A stretch of DNA of 64,000 bases, taken from contig NC_052486.1 in NCBI RefSeq assembly GCF_009730915.1, positions 20,923,589 to 20,987,588 of the forward strand. The letters run 5' to 3'. Under the pieces are notes generated by a model. The model worked only from the letters and a program-made list of their open reading frames with translations, did no database searches and was not told where the DNA came from. The position numbers and the translations under genes were made by a program. Of the stretch, positions 1 to 12,667 are shown in pieces. The DNA is from Dioscorea cayenensis subsp. rotundata (Eukaryota > Streptophyta > Magnoliopsida > Dioscoreales > Dioscoreaceae). Each line of letters starts with the position of its first letter. Within the stretch, counting starts at the first letter, position 1.

Positions 1-818
1 ACACAAATAAACACTCCAATATATATATATATATATATCGTTTAAGAAATACTAAGGAATTTACAAATACATATAATATAATATAACAATGAATTATATT
101 ATAACTGGTTGATAATGTTTTATCATATATATTAAATAATATATATAACAATTATATTATTATATGATATTTATAGTTTATGTATTATTCATACTATAAT
201 AAAATAATATAAAGTATAAAGTATTATAAACATAAAAATAGATAATGAATACTATTAATTATATAGCGTAAACAACTGTATATATGAATACTATCAATGT
301 ATTAATTAAACCATATGGTTGTTTTATATTATATTATATTATATTATATTATATTTTATATATAATGTATATATTATACATATTATATATAATATAGTAT
401 ACTATTAAGTTATTAACAATATATATGTTATTATATGTACAGATGTAATGTGAAAGGGAGGGAGGGGAGGGGAGGGGAGGGGAGAGAGTTTTATGGCATG
501 GGATCTACATCACTCAAAATAAATAAATAAATAAAATAATGGCAGCATGAAAGAATTGGACTTGGGGCATTAAGTAAGATTAATAGTATGTAATATGTAA
601 ATATGAAACAAAGTGTAAGATATGTGAAGCAATGCATGTGTGTTTGGTTAGTGGAATGGGAATGAAAGTAATTGGATTGGAAATAATGAAAATAATGATA
701 ATGTAAATTAGGTGATAAAAATAGTAATGAAAACTATATTTGATTGGAAGATAAGTTATAGAAAATAGAAAATGTAAAAGTAAAGAACATGATAAAATTA
801 CTTTTATATTTTTTAAAG

Positions 819-865
<47 letters not shown>

Positions 866-3409
866 ATGAATTATGTGTATAATTTTATAAAAACTACATT
901 TTTATTTTTAAACTATCTTAAATATTCATTATTTAATTGATGTTTAGTAAGTAAATAATTTTTTATTTGTAAAATATTTGAATATAATTATTATTTAAAT
1001 TGCTATAATTAAATTTTAAATTGAACTTTTGACTCTAATATGTACTTCTACTTAATTGGTATTGATTAACTCTGTAAATCATATACTAATTTTGGTATTG
1101 TTTAATTATTATTATTTATTTTCATTATTATGATTATAAAATAAAAAATAATAATGTATTAATGACATTTTGCATGGGGTAATTAATGGTCATTACCTCC
1201 AATAATGAGGGTAATGGCCACTACCTTGGTTAGAAGTAGACCATTACCCTCAAGGGTAATGGTGACTTTTGATGGATACCCAAACATGGGTATCCATCAC
1301 TATATGTAATCATTTTCTTAAAAAGAAGAACCATTATCAAAATTCAAACACATACTTACCGTCTGTTTAGTTTTTGGAATTAAGTTTGGGAATGAAATAA
1401 TAGATTGAGAATGAAAACTGTGTTTGGTGAGAGATAACATGGAAGAATTAAAAACAAATATATATATATATAAAGTTACTGTTATACCCCTAAATTCTAA
1501 TGTAAACAAGTGATAGGCTTTATTCAAATGGTGATAACCATTGATATTATTGAACATTCACTTTGATTAAATGAATTGTATAATAATATATAAAATTAAG
1601 AGGTTTTCACGGCATAAATCCAAAAACAAAACTAATTATATCTCAAATAATCTCTCTCCAAAATAATATCATCAATTTGGAATTGTAACACAATAATAAA
1701 CTATAACAAGAAACCATGGTGCACAATTAAAAACTAACTAATTTTTTTTAATCTTCCAAACTCATCCAACAACCTCAACAAAAATCCCATAAAAAAGTCA
1801 CCGATTAAACTTACAATGTAGAAAAAGCCAAACGACGGACGACTAATCCACCGGTGAGACGAGGTTATTAATGGTGGTGATGATGAACAAGTAAAGGATC
1901 TCCTCAAAAAGGTTACCAAGGACCAATAGATGAGGATGTCCAGAATGCGGCGGCAGGGCCAGGCGGACGGGGCAGTTTAGAATGATGTGTGGATGACGAA
2001 ACAGGAGGAAGGAGCAACCAGAAAGAGTGATTAGGGCGACTTGTAATAATTTCTTGATTTTTAGAGGGGCATATTGGTACTTTTTATTAGCAAGTTTAGC
2101 ATTCTCTCAAAATTGGGGGACTTGCTGGTTCCAGGTTATGGGGGGATGAAACTCATTCATAAACCTGGTCCCACCTCTTTTGGTGCATACCCAAACATGG
2201 GTAGGCACCAAAAAAAGGGAGTGATCCCTATGTCTTGGGGATCACTTTCTCAATCCAAACGGAAGGTTAATAGGCAAGAGACAAGTACAATTTTGGTAGT
2301 TGTTTTTCTTATTTATTGTTATATATGTTTGCCTCTCAAAATATTCTTCAAAATTAATACACACACATTGAAGCCTATGGTTAGGCCTCAAAATATATCA
2401 TGTATATTAGTAATATTTTTTTCCGAAAGGAATTAAGAATACAAGATGGGTAAGTTTTAGTGATTATTATTTAACTATTTATTTATCCATATACTAATAA
2501 TATGAATAAATTGGGTATAACATCTTCAAAATATGATACGTTATTTGATTGTAAAACTAGAACATCATATTTTAAACATTTTTATCTGTTGAGGATAACA
2601 TAAAAACCCACAAGTTAAAATCTTTAGCCGTTAACACAGTATGATTTGTAAAAAGTTTTCTTCCACAAAAAAATGTGTGCATATATATCCCATCTATTGT
2701 GGCAATACTATCCTATTATCCACGATTGTAATTTAGCAACAGTTGCAGAGTTACAAGTCTAAAATGATCTCCAATCTATTATAAAAATATTAGTATAAAT
2801 TACTCCAATAAATAATATACAGTGGGGTTTATGTGTTTAGGTTGCACAAGTGTAAATAAAACATGATTAAAATACCTACTAACAGTCTTCCATACCACCA
2901 AAAATTATAAATAATAACATGATTATACTGATTGTGTCCTATAGGATGTAAGAATATCAACAGCTGTTCTTATACTATAACATGCAATATATCACATAAA
3001 ACTTATGTTCGTCTCATGGCTGAGCATATTTTGAAAAAAAAAATGGGCTTATTCACATGAACTATATTAATACCAATGGCGTCATCTCCATCAACTAATT
3101 AACCACACAGCTGCTTATCTCTAATTTGTAATATGCTCCGTGAGGGTTCCTTGAAAATATGAGGTCATTTGTTAAGTAAAAAAGCAACACGACATTGTAA
3201 GCCATTATCAAGACAATAACTCAACCATCACATGTTTCATCATTTAAAAAAAAAAAATCATGATTTTATTTGAGGAAAATTATAAAATCAAGAGAGTGCA
3301 GACGTGTTGAGGCATTAACTCTGCATCCATACCTACATTTATTGTGGCTTAATTAATATCCAAAGTTAGTGATCAATTTATATTTTTCTGAAAAATATTT
3401 AATTTATTA
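1..3409. other. Gene-free AT-rich region with hairpins
   Basis: No convincing coding sequence was seen. The stretch is very AT-rich with (TA)n runs (for example about 820-860). It holds a G-rich tract at 456-485 and perfect or near-perfect hairpins at 1271-1298, 2177-2213 and 2220-2246. Sequence near 650 (TGTTTGGTTAGTGGAATGGG) and near 1360-1440 looks like the ends of miniature inverted-repeat elements. A possible element runs from about 1359 to 2265, with ends CCGTCTGTTTAG and CAATCCAAACGG, but no clear target duplication was found. Confidence 0.5.
456..485 (+). repeat. G-rich minisatellite, G-quadruplex candidate
   Basis: Six runs of three or four G are each separated by a single A (GGGAGGGAGGGGAGGGG and so on) inside otherwise AT-rich DNA. 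This spacing fits the general G-quadruplex pattern of four or more G-runs with short loops. No gene lies nearby, so a function cannot be inferred. Confidence 0.8.
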
Positions 3410-3703
3410 CTCCCTCCGTTCTTAAATACATGTCGTTTAAAAAGATGTACAAAAATTAAAAATAGCATTAAATTATCTAAATTTTAACATAAAAAACAAT
3501 CAAATTACTAAACTATCTCTCTCGTGAAACCATATATTTTTCTTGAGACTATAAATATTACTCTTTTCATTTATATAACTTAGGAATTTGAATATGGGTA
3601 AAATTGACAAAAAAAGAATAAATATTACCTTGATATTGTAAAACAACAACTATTTTTGAATAATTTTTTTTTTAAAATGACATGTATTTTGGAACGGAGG
3701 GAG
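3410..3703. mobile_element. Stowaway-type MITE
   Basis: The left end CTCCCTCCGTTC is mirrored by GAACGGAGGGAG at the right end. The dinucleotide TA flanks both sides (3408-3409 and 3704-3705). The termini, the TA target duplication and the 294-bp AT-rich body without an ORF match Stowaway elements, the non-autonomous relatives of Tc1/mariner transposons in plants. It lies in gene-free DNA. Confidence 0.88.
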
Positions 3704-4304
3704 TATCTAAATTGATTTACAATTCGAATTAATCAAGCCAAGTAAGAGCAATGTAAGACCTATATGAATATTTCTTTTTATCAATTAATGACTAAGTATT
3801 CATTTTTTGGACATTAATGAATAACTAATCATGTGATGTAAAATTTATCTAAATTATTAGATAGAAAACAAACATTTAAAGCAAAATGATAAGAATGATG
3901 AATTATAATTAATATTGAGCCCTAAATTTAAAATTGGAGGCACCTACCAGCATTTATTAATTATACTAATCATTCCCTTAAATGAGGTGCACTTGTGCCT
4001 ATTAGTAAAAAAAGAATTATATTAATCATCATTTTAAAAAAAAATCTAATTCAAGACACTGTTTGTAATGGTTTTGAGAAGGATGCATGAAGTGGCCAAT
4101 TATAAAGGCCTGTTATCAACTATATCTAGGTATCATCAGCGTGTGGTCTTCAACTTTAAAACGTCTCAACACTATATTATTATTCATTTATTTATTTTAA
4201 TGACTATATGTATTTCATATATATATATATATATATATTTGTTTTTTTTACACATTTATGAAGTCTACATAACCAGCCAGTGATGTATTATCAAATAATA
4301 TATG

Positions 4305-4508
4305 GTGGCATTTGTTTCAAGGGATTTGAAGTTACATGTAACTCCAAAACCCTTGTGTTTTTAAAATTTGGTATTCGTTTTGAGATATTTTATTTTTCAT
4401 GTGCTTTTGAAATCCTATCATTGAGGGATTTTGGTTTACAATCAAAATGACCGTAAAACCAAATCCAGGGAGTTTAAAACCAATATATATGCATACATAT
4501 ATACATAT

Positions 4509-4544
<36 letters not shown>

Positions 4545-4750
4545 GACATATACATACACTTATACACATGTTTTCCAATTTTAGATTTATAAATCCTTCC
4601 AAACAAACATAAAATCTTGTAATACAGTAATTCCAGTTACATCCAACCAAACATAAGATTTGACTGTAGTGTATTTTGAAACCAAATAATTCCAGTTACA
4701 TTGTAACTACAAATCAACTGCATTTAGAATTACATCCAACCAAACGCTAC
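4305..4750. mobile_element. MITE-like inverted-repeat element
   Basis: The left end GTGGCATTTGTTTC resembles the reverse complement of the right end (GTAGCGTTTGGTTGG). The 5-bp word ATATG flanks both sides (4300-4304 and 4751-4755). Internally, TTACATGTAACTCC-like and GTTACATCCAACC-like words recur near both ends, and a (TA)n/(CATA)n tract lies at about 4490-4560. No coding capacity was seen. The superfamily is uncertain because a 5-bp duplication fits neither PIF (3 bp) nor hAT (8 bp). Confidence 0.5.
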
Positions 4751-4809
4751 ATATGAGTAAAACCCAACGTCAAATTTCCACACCAAAGTATGCTAACAGT
4801 AGTAACGTA

Positions 4810-6143
4810 GGGGTTGTTTGGTTGTTTGTAAGTGAAATTACATGTAAGTGAAGTTACAGTGTAAATGGAAATGCTGTATTTTAACTTACATCACAGTTGT
4901 TTGGTTTGCTGTAATTTGAAATGTTGTATTGGCTTTATGTTTGTTTGGTTTGATGTAAGTTGAGAGGTATAATTACCATGTAAGTGAAGTGATAAAATTA
5001 CCCTTATCACATGTTGTTAACACTAATTATTTAATATTATTTATAAATTTTTTTAATTATATACTACGATTGAATTTTATTTTTAAAAATTATTAATTAC
5101 TTTAACTCTCATTATTTAAGGTTAATATTAATTTTAAAAATTAATTAATTTAGTGTTAATACTAATATTAATTACTTTAACTCTCATTAATTAATTTAGG
5201 GTTAATAACTATTTTTGTAATCATTGTATTACACATACTACAAAATTTGATTAAATAAACATATAATATGTTAGATTAAATAAACATTCATGGACATCAT
5301 CAGTTTACACAAAATCAGCAAGCCATTTATTTAGAATTCCCTTTATTTTCCACTATTTCCAATCAGTTCAAATTCCAAGAACATCCTTAATGAATGCATG
5401 TAATATCTAGAAAACAAACAAATTGCTCAAGATTACAACAACAAGAAATTAGATAAAAAGTGAATCACACTTAACAGTAGAACACATCTCTCATTCTACA
5501 TCAAAAGCAACATCATCTGATGAAAATGCATAGTGATTGCATTTCAACTAAACAATAACCAACCCAAGTCTCGGCATCAGTACCACAACCCTTCTTACTG
5601 AACACTCTCCCTAACAAAATCCAATAAAAAAACAAAAACTTCAAATTTTAATAAATATCTCTTATAAATCACAACTCTGAGATCAGAGAAGAGGCTTCGA
5701 ATGGAGAGAGAAGGCGATGGAGAAGAAGAAGAAGAAGAAGAAGAGCTTGAGAGGAAGGGGTTGCAGATCTGGAGCTTAGGGCTTGGGAGAAGAAGCGGAA
5801 GGAGTTGAAGTTTGGTGAGAGGAAGACGGAGAAGATGGGATCGGAGGTGAAGGAGTAGGCGGCGGTGGCGTTGATGGAGATGATGGCGAGGTCGTGGATG
5901 GTGGTGTTGTGGATGTTGTTGATGGAGAGTTGTTGGGAAAAGTTGAAGGCGTGATGATAACCCTCTCTTTTGTTGCATTTTCACTTATAGCCAAATTGGC
6001 TGTAAGTCAAAATACAGCAAAACACTATCACGGTGTAATTACTTTTACATGTAAGTGATGTTCTACAGCCAATCAAACACACTTTTACATGTAAAATAAC
6101 TTAAATCACAGCCACACACTTATACATGCAACCAAACAACCCC
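4810..6143. mobile_element. Inverted-repeat element with a captured GC-rich insert
   Basis: The ends are GGGGTTGTTTGGTTG and CAACCAAACAACCCC, almost perfect inverted repeats. The 3-bp word GTA flanks both sides (4807-4809 and 6144-6146), as in PIF/Harbinger-like elements, although their usual target is TWA. Subterminal words such as TTACATGTAAGTG occur in inverted orientation near both ends. Most of the 1.3-kb body is AT-rich, but about 5690-5990 is GC-rich and encodes a Ser/Thr/Pro-rich open frame on the minus strand. That contrast suggests a Pack-type element that picked up part of a host gene. No transposase was seen. Confidence 0.62.
5776..5994 (-). pseudogene. Ser/Thr/Pro-rich gene fragment inside element
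   Basis: This minus-strand frame of about 70 codons is dominated by Ser, Thr and Pro in runs such as STTSTTPPSTTSPSSPST and PPPPTPSPPIPSSPSSS. It has no signal peptide, no upstream ATG in the same frame and no second domain. The overlapping frame begins with an ATG but reads as a His/Leu/Arg-rich shadow. The composition recalls the extracellular region of PERK-type receptor kinases or arabinogalactan/extensin-like proteins; that family link is inference from composition only. It lies entirely within the inverted-repeat element at 4810-6143, so it is probably a captured fragment rather than a working gene. Confidence 0.35.
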
Positions 6144-6146
6144 GTA

Positions 6147-7801
6147 GTGTACTGTAGCATTGCTATATTTATGTAATGTTCTGAACCCAGGCACTCTTTA
6201 AAGGGTCTAAGTGGATTATTTGAGGGAGGTGGTATATCCCTCCCTCCAAAGTTACATAGCATAGAAATCTTCAAGTTACTTATAGTGCACTACCGTACAT
6301 GTTTGGTTTTTAACAATGATTATCGTTTTTGTTTAAAAAAAAAAAAATCTACATTGATGGTTTTTATGTTAATTTTTAAGTTGTTATTATGTATTATTCA
6401 TCTATTATTTTTCTCAATTAATATATTAATTATCAGGTGAGTTGATTTCCAAAAATATAACCACAGCAAATACTGTTAACAAATTAAGGGAGAACGACAT
6501 TTTTATATGTCAATCTTAATTGCATAATTAATAAACAAAAGTAAAGATATACACTTGCAACCCTAACAATTTAGGGAAAAACAATAGTAAAATTAAAATC
6601 TATACAATTAAGTAAACCAATATAATACTTCCAATTTACGTCATTCTTTTATTCAACTTGATTGGATAAGATTCATTAAAAACTATATAAAATTATATAA
6701 AATATAAAATACAACTTGACTTGGTAACATAGATGAATGTACATTCTAAATGAGAATAGTTAACCATACAAACTAAATAAATATAATACAAAAAAATTAT
6801 ATAAAATATTGTAACATAAATAAATATTCTAGACAGTAGAATGGAAATATTTAAATACTTTAATAGCCGGCCTTTTACTAACTTAAAAGTTTTAAGTTAT
6901 CATATGATGTAACTTATGAATACGTATGCAAATTTTAATTAAAGATTGATCCGAATTAACTTATTAATAAGTTAGAGATAACTTTTTCACTAATAAAAAT
7001 TGACAATTTCATTAACTATGAACTCATTGAACATATCAAGTTTAAAACAAAGTTTTTGTTTGTCTTGTTATATTATTCAAATCTTGTGAGTCATTTTCAT
7101 TAAGTCTAGGATTTATAGGACTTCGTACTATGAAGGATTTCTTTTACTTATTGGCCTCTCATTTGACTTAATTAATATTTTTTATATTACTAAAATAAAT
7201 ATATTTTAAAATTTAATCTCAATTTGGATCTAAAATTTATTTTCAAAGTTAACAAAACATAAAACTAATATATATGAATCAATTTGTAAGAAACACCTGT
7301 TAAGAGAAGTCTACTTTTTATTTACTTGTTGTAACTCATTTTAAACTGGTTTGGAGTAAATATATAACGGTGATTCAAAACCTATAAAATAATAATAATA
7401 TACATAGATTGATTTTGAGATCAATGAGATAAATTAAATAAAAATAATAATATATATTTCTAATCATGCTTGAGGTGGTTCCTCATATAATTTTCTGCCC
7501 CATGATTTGAATTATTAATATAAATATTTTTTATAATAAGTCCAAACAAACACTGCCATATATTTATATTTATATTTAATGAAAGGACAAGAAGTGATAA
7601 TACAAGGGAATGTTTCAAGAGAAGTCTAGAACTTCCTACCTCTTTTTCTTTTTTTCTAAAAAAAAATTGATTTCTTTAGTTTTGAAACATTTGAGACTCA
7701 TTCTGAAACCTCTTTGTATTTCCTTCATTTGAGACTAACCTTTCTTACCTAAGTGTCAACCACCTTTAATTTTAGATAGAAGATAAAAATAATGTTACCA
7801 A

Positions 7802-7840
<39 letters not shown>

Positions 7841-8720
7841 GAAGAAGAAGAAGAAAGAGATAAGGAAGAGCTAGTGGGTAGGGAATAATAACTGAATATT
7901 CTTTATGATAGATAGTTTGTAATTATCTAAGTTCAAAATTATAAAAATATCACACAATTAATATAGAATGTATAAACTCTATCACACTAAGGCACATCAT
8001 GTGTTAACGTGGCATTAAAAAAAGATAATAGTGGATTTTTTTTTAATATAATAGATATGATATAATATTTTTATTATTATTATTTTTTTGTGTAGTATTT
8101 GGTATGTTACCCTTCACTCTTATTTTATTTTAAAAAATATATGATTAAAAAATGATTCTAAAAATAGTAATTTATAGGCCAAAATTAACAGAAATACTTG
8201 GTTCAAGATTAAAAAACAAGAATGTGATAAATAGTGATTTTTTTCGGAAGAATAAAATTATTTAAATTAATTAAAAAATTTCATCTAATTAAATGCTAAT
8301 TAATGAAAGTAATTAGAGAAGGTTATGAAAAGGGTAGCATTAATCACATGTAGGTTGAGTTGGTGGCATCTTTATTGCTATGTTTGTACATAATAATATC
8401 ATAATATTAGTTACAAAGTTATTATCTGTAATTAATTTTATTATTTAAAAATTTTAGCTTACTAATGAAATTTAAAAGTAAAAATAAAAATTTTAATTAT
8501 TCACTATATTTATATTATTTATAGCTACAAAGTTATTATCTGTAATTAATTTTTTTATTACAAAATAAAATAATATAAAAAAAGGGAAATTGTTTTCTGT
8601 TAAAAATAAAAAACGAAAACGGGAAACAGAAATCAGAGAATCCCGGGGCCAACAAAAACGCTCATTTCCCAACTTCTCATCTTCCACTCCGCTCCCACTC
8701 GAATCGCCGGCTGGATCTCC
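6147..8720. other. Gene-free AT-rich region
   Basis: No coding sequence, RNA gene or complete transposon was recognised. The stretch is AT-rich and has a compound microsatellite at about 7802-7858, (AAT)n followed by (GAA)n. The last part (about 8570-8720) becomes GC-rich and must contain the promoter and leader of the downstream glycosyltransferase gene. An AATATAAAAAAAGG tract near 8571 could act as a TATA box. Confidence 0.5.
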
Positions 8721-8724
8721 GGCG

Positions 8725-8789
8725 ATGAGCGCCGGACCTCATGCCCGCCGGTGATCCACGAGATGAACCCTAGATCCCATTCCTCATAG
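8725..8789 (+). promoter_or_regulatory. Three short upstream ORFs in 5' leader
   Basis: Three ATG-initiated frames precede the main start of the glycosyltransferase: 8725-8754 (9 codons plus TGA), 8741-8773 (10 codons plus TAG) and 8763-8789 (8 codons plus TAG). They overlap one another in three frames, and all end 47 bp or more before the main ATG at 8836. If the transcript starts upstream of 8725 they could lower or regulate translation of the main frame. That the transcript covers them is assumed, not shown. The second and third overlap a telo-box-like word, AACCCTAG. Confidence 0.5.
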
Positions 8790-8835
8790 CCACGAAGCAC
8801 AGCTCATACGCTCGTTTCTAGCCTCTAATATCTCG

Positions 8836-11800
8836 ATGGAGACGCGGCTAGGGTTTTCATGGCGGATTTTGGTAGTTCTCACGGCGATCTTGGCTGGGAT
8901 TGAGTGTGGAGCGGTGGCGGAGAAGCCACGGGGAAAGCGGCGGCACGCCTACGCCTCGATGATGTACATGGGGACGCCGCGTGACTACGAGTTCTTCGTT
9001 GCTACTCGGGTGATGATGCGATCCCTCTCCAAGCTACGCGTTGATGCCGATCTCGTCGTCATCGCCTCCATCGATGTCCCTTCCCGCTGGCTCCGTGCTC
9101 TGTGAGCTTCTCCTTCACTTCCTCTCTTCCTGTGAACTTTTTTTTTTAAATTTATTTATTTATTTCAAATTTCTTTGATTTTGTTGGGAATTTTTAATTT
9201 CCGTTGTGAATCCAACTGCTGAGAAGACGTTGGGATTTGAATTTTCGATTGTCCCGTACAACACGGAAGGATCAAAATCCTCTTTTTTTTTCTTCAGATT
9301 TTATCAGAGAAGAAGTAGGAGGAGGTTCAATGGGGTTTGATTTTGTGGTTTTTTCTTTCTTTTTTCCCGGGATTTGTTTTCTTGTTTGCGTTTGAAGATG
9401 AACGCTTTCGTTGTTCTTAATTTGGTCAATTTATTTTGATTTTGGTTTTGATTTTTGATCTTCTTTTTTTGGTTTGTTTGTAATGTCTGCTTGTTTGCTA
9501 AGTCCTCTGGATTTCAAAAGGTGTGGACTTGGGAGATGTGATCTGTTGGAAGTTGGATTTGCCCTTGGCTTTCAATTGAATTGCTAGATTGCCATTGAGT
9601 TGTTGCTATTCTGGACCTCTAGTTGGTGGCTGGTAGAGAAAATTTCCACTCAAATGGTCTTTCATTTATTGAATTTTGGTAGAGAGTTAAGCTTGTGATT
9701 TTATTTTATTTTATTTTATTTTTTTGTGTGTTTTATTCTTGTTGTTTAGTGTCTAAAAAAACCAACTTTGTCTTGTTAAGAGTAATTTTTGATGATTTTC
9801 AAGGTTATGCAAAATACTTCACAATTTCGATGTCAGTTTTTGGAAGTATGCTATCTCTGGTTTCTGGTTCATGAGGTTGTGTACTTTTTTTTCTAGTGGA
9901 ATTATAATGATCTTATAATATGTATGCCACACTGTTATGCTAGCTGAATAATTTAATTGCGTGCTTTGACTAGACTAGATGACCCAAGACTTTATGAGCT
10001 AAAACCAATTTCATTAAACCAAATGTCACTCCATTCTTTTTTGTACTTGTTTTGCAATAGAATGTGAAATGCATGAATATTTTCTCATAAAATTTAGTCT
10101 TTTATGTTATGAGCAGAAAAGAAGAGGATGGTGTCAAAGTGGTCAGGGTTGAGAATTTGAGGAACCCATATGAGAAGCAGGATAACTTCAATAGTAGATT
10201 CAAGCTGACTCTAAATAAACTTTATGCTTGGAGTTTAGTGGCTTATGATCGAGTCGTTATGCTTGATTCTGACAATATCTTCCTTCAAAGAACTGACGAG
10301 CTCTTCCAGTGTGGTCAATTCTGTGCTGTATTTATTAACCCTTGTATCTTCCATACTGGTCTCTTTGTTCTGCAGGTAAGACCCTCACAACTTGCTTTTA
10401 GAAATAGATTAGTATCTTATCAACATGACGATTGCATTCTTATAGATCATCACAATATTATATCAGCCAGGAGTTTTGAATGCTTCTCTTAGCTGATTAT
10501 TATGCTGCTGTATGATGATGCTTACTTTATGTCATTTAGAATATCTGGAAAAGACAAATTGTTTGAGGAAAGGTTCATGTTAAGGACACATTTGGCATCC
10601 TCATTTTAATATCATAACAGAATTTGTCATAATCTGGTGTCATTAGATTGGAACCTTTGATCATATTGTTGGTAGTTACTAAATATTTTGAGCATGTCAA
10701 AGGCATGACCAACTCCATTCCTCTTGAACCATACCTTTGCGTCCTTTTCAGTTATCACACCTAATTTTAGCAATGTTGACCAGTTATTATATAAGATTGA
10801 CTTGTTTTGGATGTGCTTTGTATCCCAAATTTTGTTCACCAACATGTCTGGATTACACATATTTACAACTCAAGCATATCATTAAGAACGTCACAGAGAG
10901 TTTACGTGCTGAATGCATGTTAACGTTAACTTCTCTACGAAAAATTTACTGAATTTACCACTCTCTGGTAAGTGTCACTGTACTGCCTTCACAGAAATAC
11001 ATAACTTAGTTCGTAATGCAAATAATGATATTTCATTTAGTTTAGATACCAAATTGAAATTCTCAGCGGTTGATATATTTCGTCCCATTTGGCCTTGCAG
11101 CCTTCAATTGATGTCTTCAATAACATGCTCCATGAGTTAGAAATTGGACGTGAGAATCCCGACGGTGCAGATCAAGGCTTTCTTGCCAGCTACTTCCCGG
11201 ATTTGCTGGACCGTCCGATGTTCCATCCGCCTGCAAATGGCTCGAAGCTGGATGGCTTCTATCGCCTTCCCTTGGGCTATCAGATGGATGCTTCCTACTA
11301 CTGTAAGTTCCTCAATGCTCCCTCTCTTCTACACATTTTGTAACCTTTGAATGATCATGGATATACATATTCTCTTGTTTCCGCATTGTAGATTTGAAGC
11401 TTCGATGGAGCATACCATGCGGACCGAACAGTGTGATTACATTTCCCAGCGCGCCATGGTTGAAGCCTTGGTATTGGTGGTCTTGGCCAGTCCTCCCATT
11501 AGGCCTTTCATGGCACGAGCAACGCAGAAAGAGTCTTGGGTAAGAAAAACATCAATGTAAAAAAATACAGTCCTTATCATCTTTTTGAAAGTTTGATACA
11601 ATTGCCTCTGCAAACATGAATGATGTCCGTACAGGTATAACTCAGAGCTGCTGGTGATGCTGATACAGTCTGCGATGTATCTTGCCATCTTAGCAGTGAC
11701 GCGGCTGGTCCGACCCAGTCTGACAAAGCTCTGTTACAACAGGAAACCGGAGAAAAGCATCGCATTGTTGCACGCTTCATTGAAGGTGGCAGGCATATGG

Positions 11801-12172
11801 TCGATAATGGCAGCATACACCGTGCCATTCTTTCTTGTACCCCGGACGGTGCATCCTGTATTAGGCTGGTCTCTTTATCTACTCGGCTCGGCAGCTCTGA
11901 CCTCGATTGTGATCAATGTCTTTTTACTGCCAGGACTGTCAGTTCTCACACCATGGCTGGGAATCCTGGGATCATTGTTTGTGATGGCATGGCCTTGGTA
12001 TTCAGATGGTGTGGTTAGGGCCTTGGCAGTGTTTGCTTATGCTTTTTGTTGTGCTCCCTTTGTATGGGGAGCATTGATGAAGATTTTGGGTTCCCTCCAG
12101 ACACTAGTTGAGAGGGAGGCATTCTTTCCCAGGTTGGGGGAGTCTACAGAGCTGCCCAACAAGTTGTATTAA
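8836..12172 (+). CDS. GT8 glycosyltransferase, PGSIP7/8 type
   Basis: Five coding exons: 8836-9101, 10117-10375, 11101-11302, 11392-11539 and 11635-12172, joined in frame at GT-AG introns. They give a 470-residue protein. Residues 1-24 are a likely signal peptide or anchor. Residues 38-53 (AYASMMYMGTPRDYEF) start the glycosyltransferase family 8 fold, and DSD at 139-141 is the metal- and nucleotide-sugar-binding DXD motif. Later come QCGQFCAVFINPCIFHTG, NPDGADQGF and a Trp-rich WLKPWYWWSWP segment. From about residue 295 there are roughly five hydrophobic segments, giving the multi-pass C-terminus typical of PGSIP6/7/8 rather than the xylan GUX branch. By homology it is a secretory-pathway membrane glycosyltransferase, probably glucuronic-acid-type. 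PGSIP6 (IPUT1) acts on inositol phosphorylceramide; the substrate of PGSIP7/8 is not established. It converges on PEX19, with 495 bp between the stop codons. Exon 1 ends so that intron read-through meets TGA at once. Confidence 0.92.
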
Positions 12173-12667
12173 GAGAAGACAATGCAGAGAACTGCATGAA
12201 TTTAGTGATGAAATTGGGATTTATTCTCACCTTTTCACTGATCAGTGAATGATCACTGATCATGTGTTGTTGTAAAACTAATACAGTCCAAATGCAAAAG
12301 AAAGCTAAAAGCAAATGCTTTGTTTTTGTTGTTGTAATTATGGGAATGGAAGTTTGCAGTTACTCATTGTCTTCTTTAGGCCAATTGCAGGCATTCAATC
12401 AGAAAAATTGCTTTATTTCAATCCTTTATGCATGAGTTATATAAGGTAAAATAGGGGGTATCTGTCCATCTAATTTTTTGCTTGGAACACTCCTTTGGGA
12501 TCCAAACATTCATTTGAACAGTAAAGGCTATAATAAACATCTGTTTGATATAAATATTGCATTTTTCCTAACAGGAAAAAGCAACAGAAATGAGCCATTT
12601 GCACTCGGTAGCCATGTACTTATTGCCGTAAATGAGGAAAGGAAAGTTTGAAATGCAGCAGTGTGCT
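12173..12667. other. Shared 3' region of convergent genes
   Basis: This holds the 3' untranslated regions of the glycosyltransferase (+) and PEX19 (-). It is AT-rich without coding sequence. A short palindrome, CACTGATCAGTGAATGATCACTGATCATG, split here as CACTGATCAGTG and ATGATCACTGATCAT, lies at about 12236-12263 just after the plus-strand stop. Overlap of the two transcripts is possible but cannot be judged from sequence alone. Confidence 0.4.

Noticed and set aside
4332..4559. Tyr/Ile-repeat peptide on the minus strand
   Set aside because: Product of a (TA)n/(CATA)n tract inside a MITE-like element.
10627..10860. 77-codon minus-strand frame inside a glycosyltransferase intron
   Set aside because: No recognisable motif, no start context, and it lies within intron 2 of a well-supported plus-strand gene.
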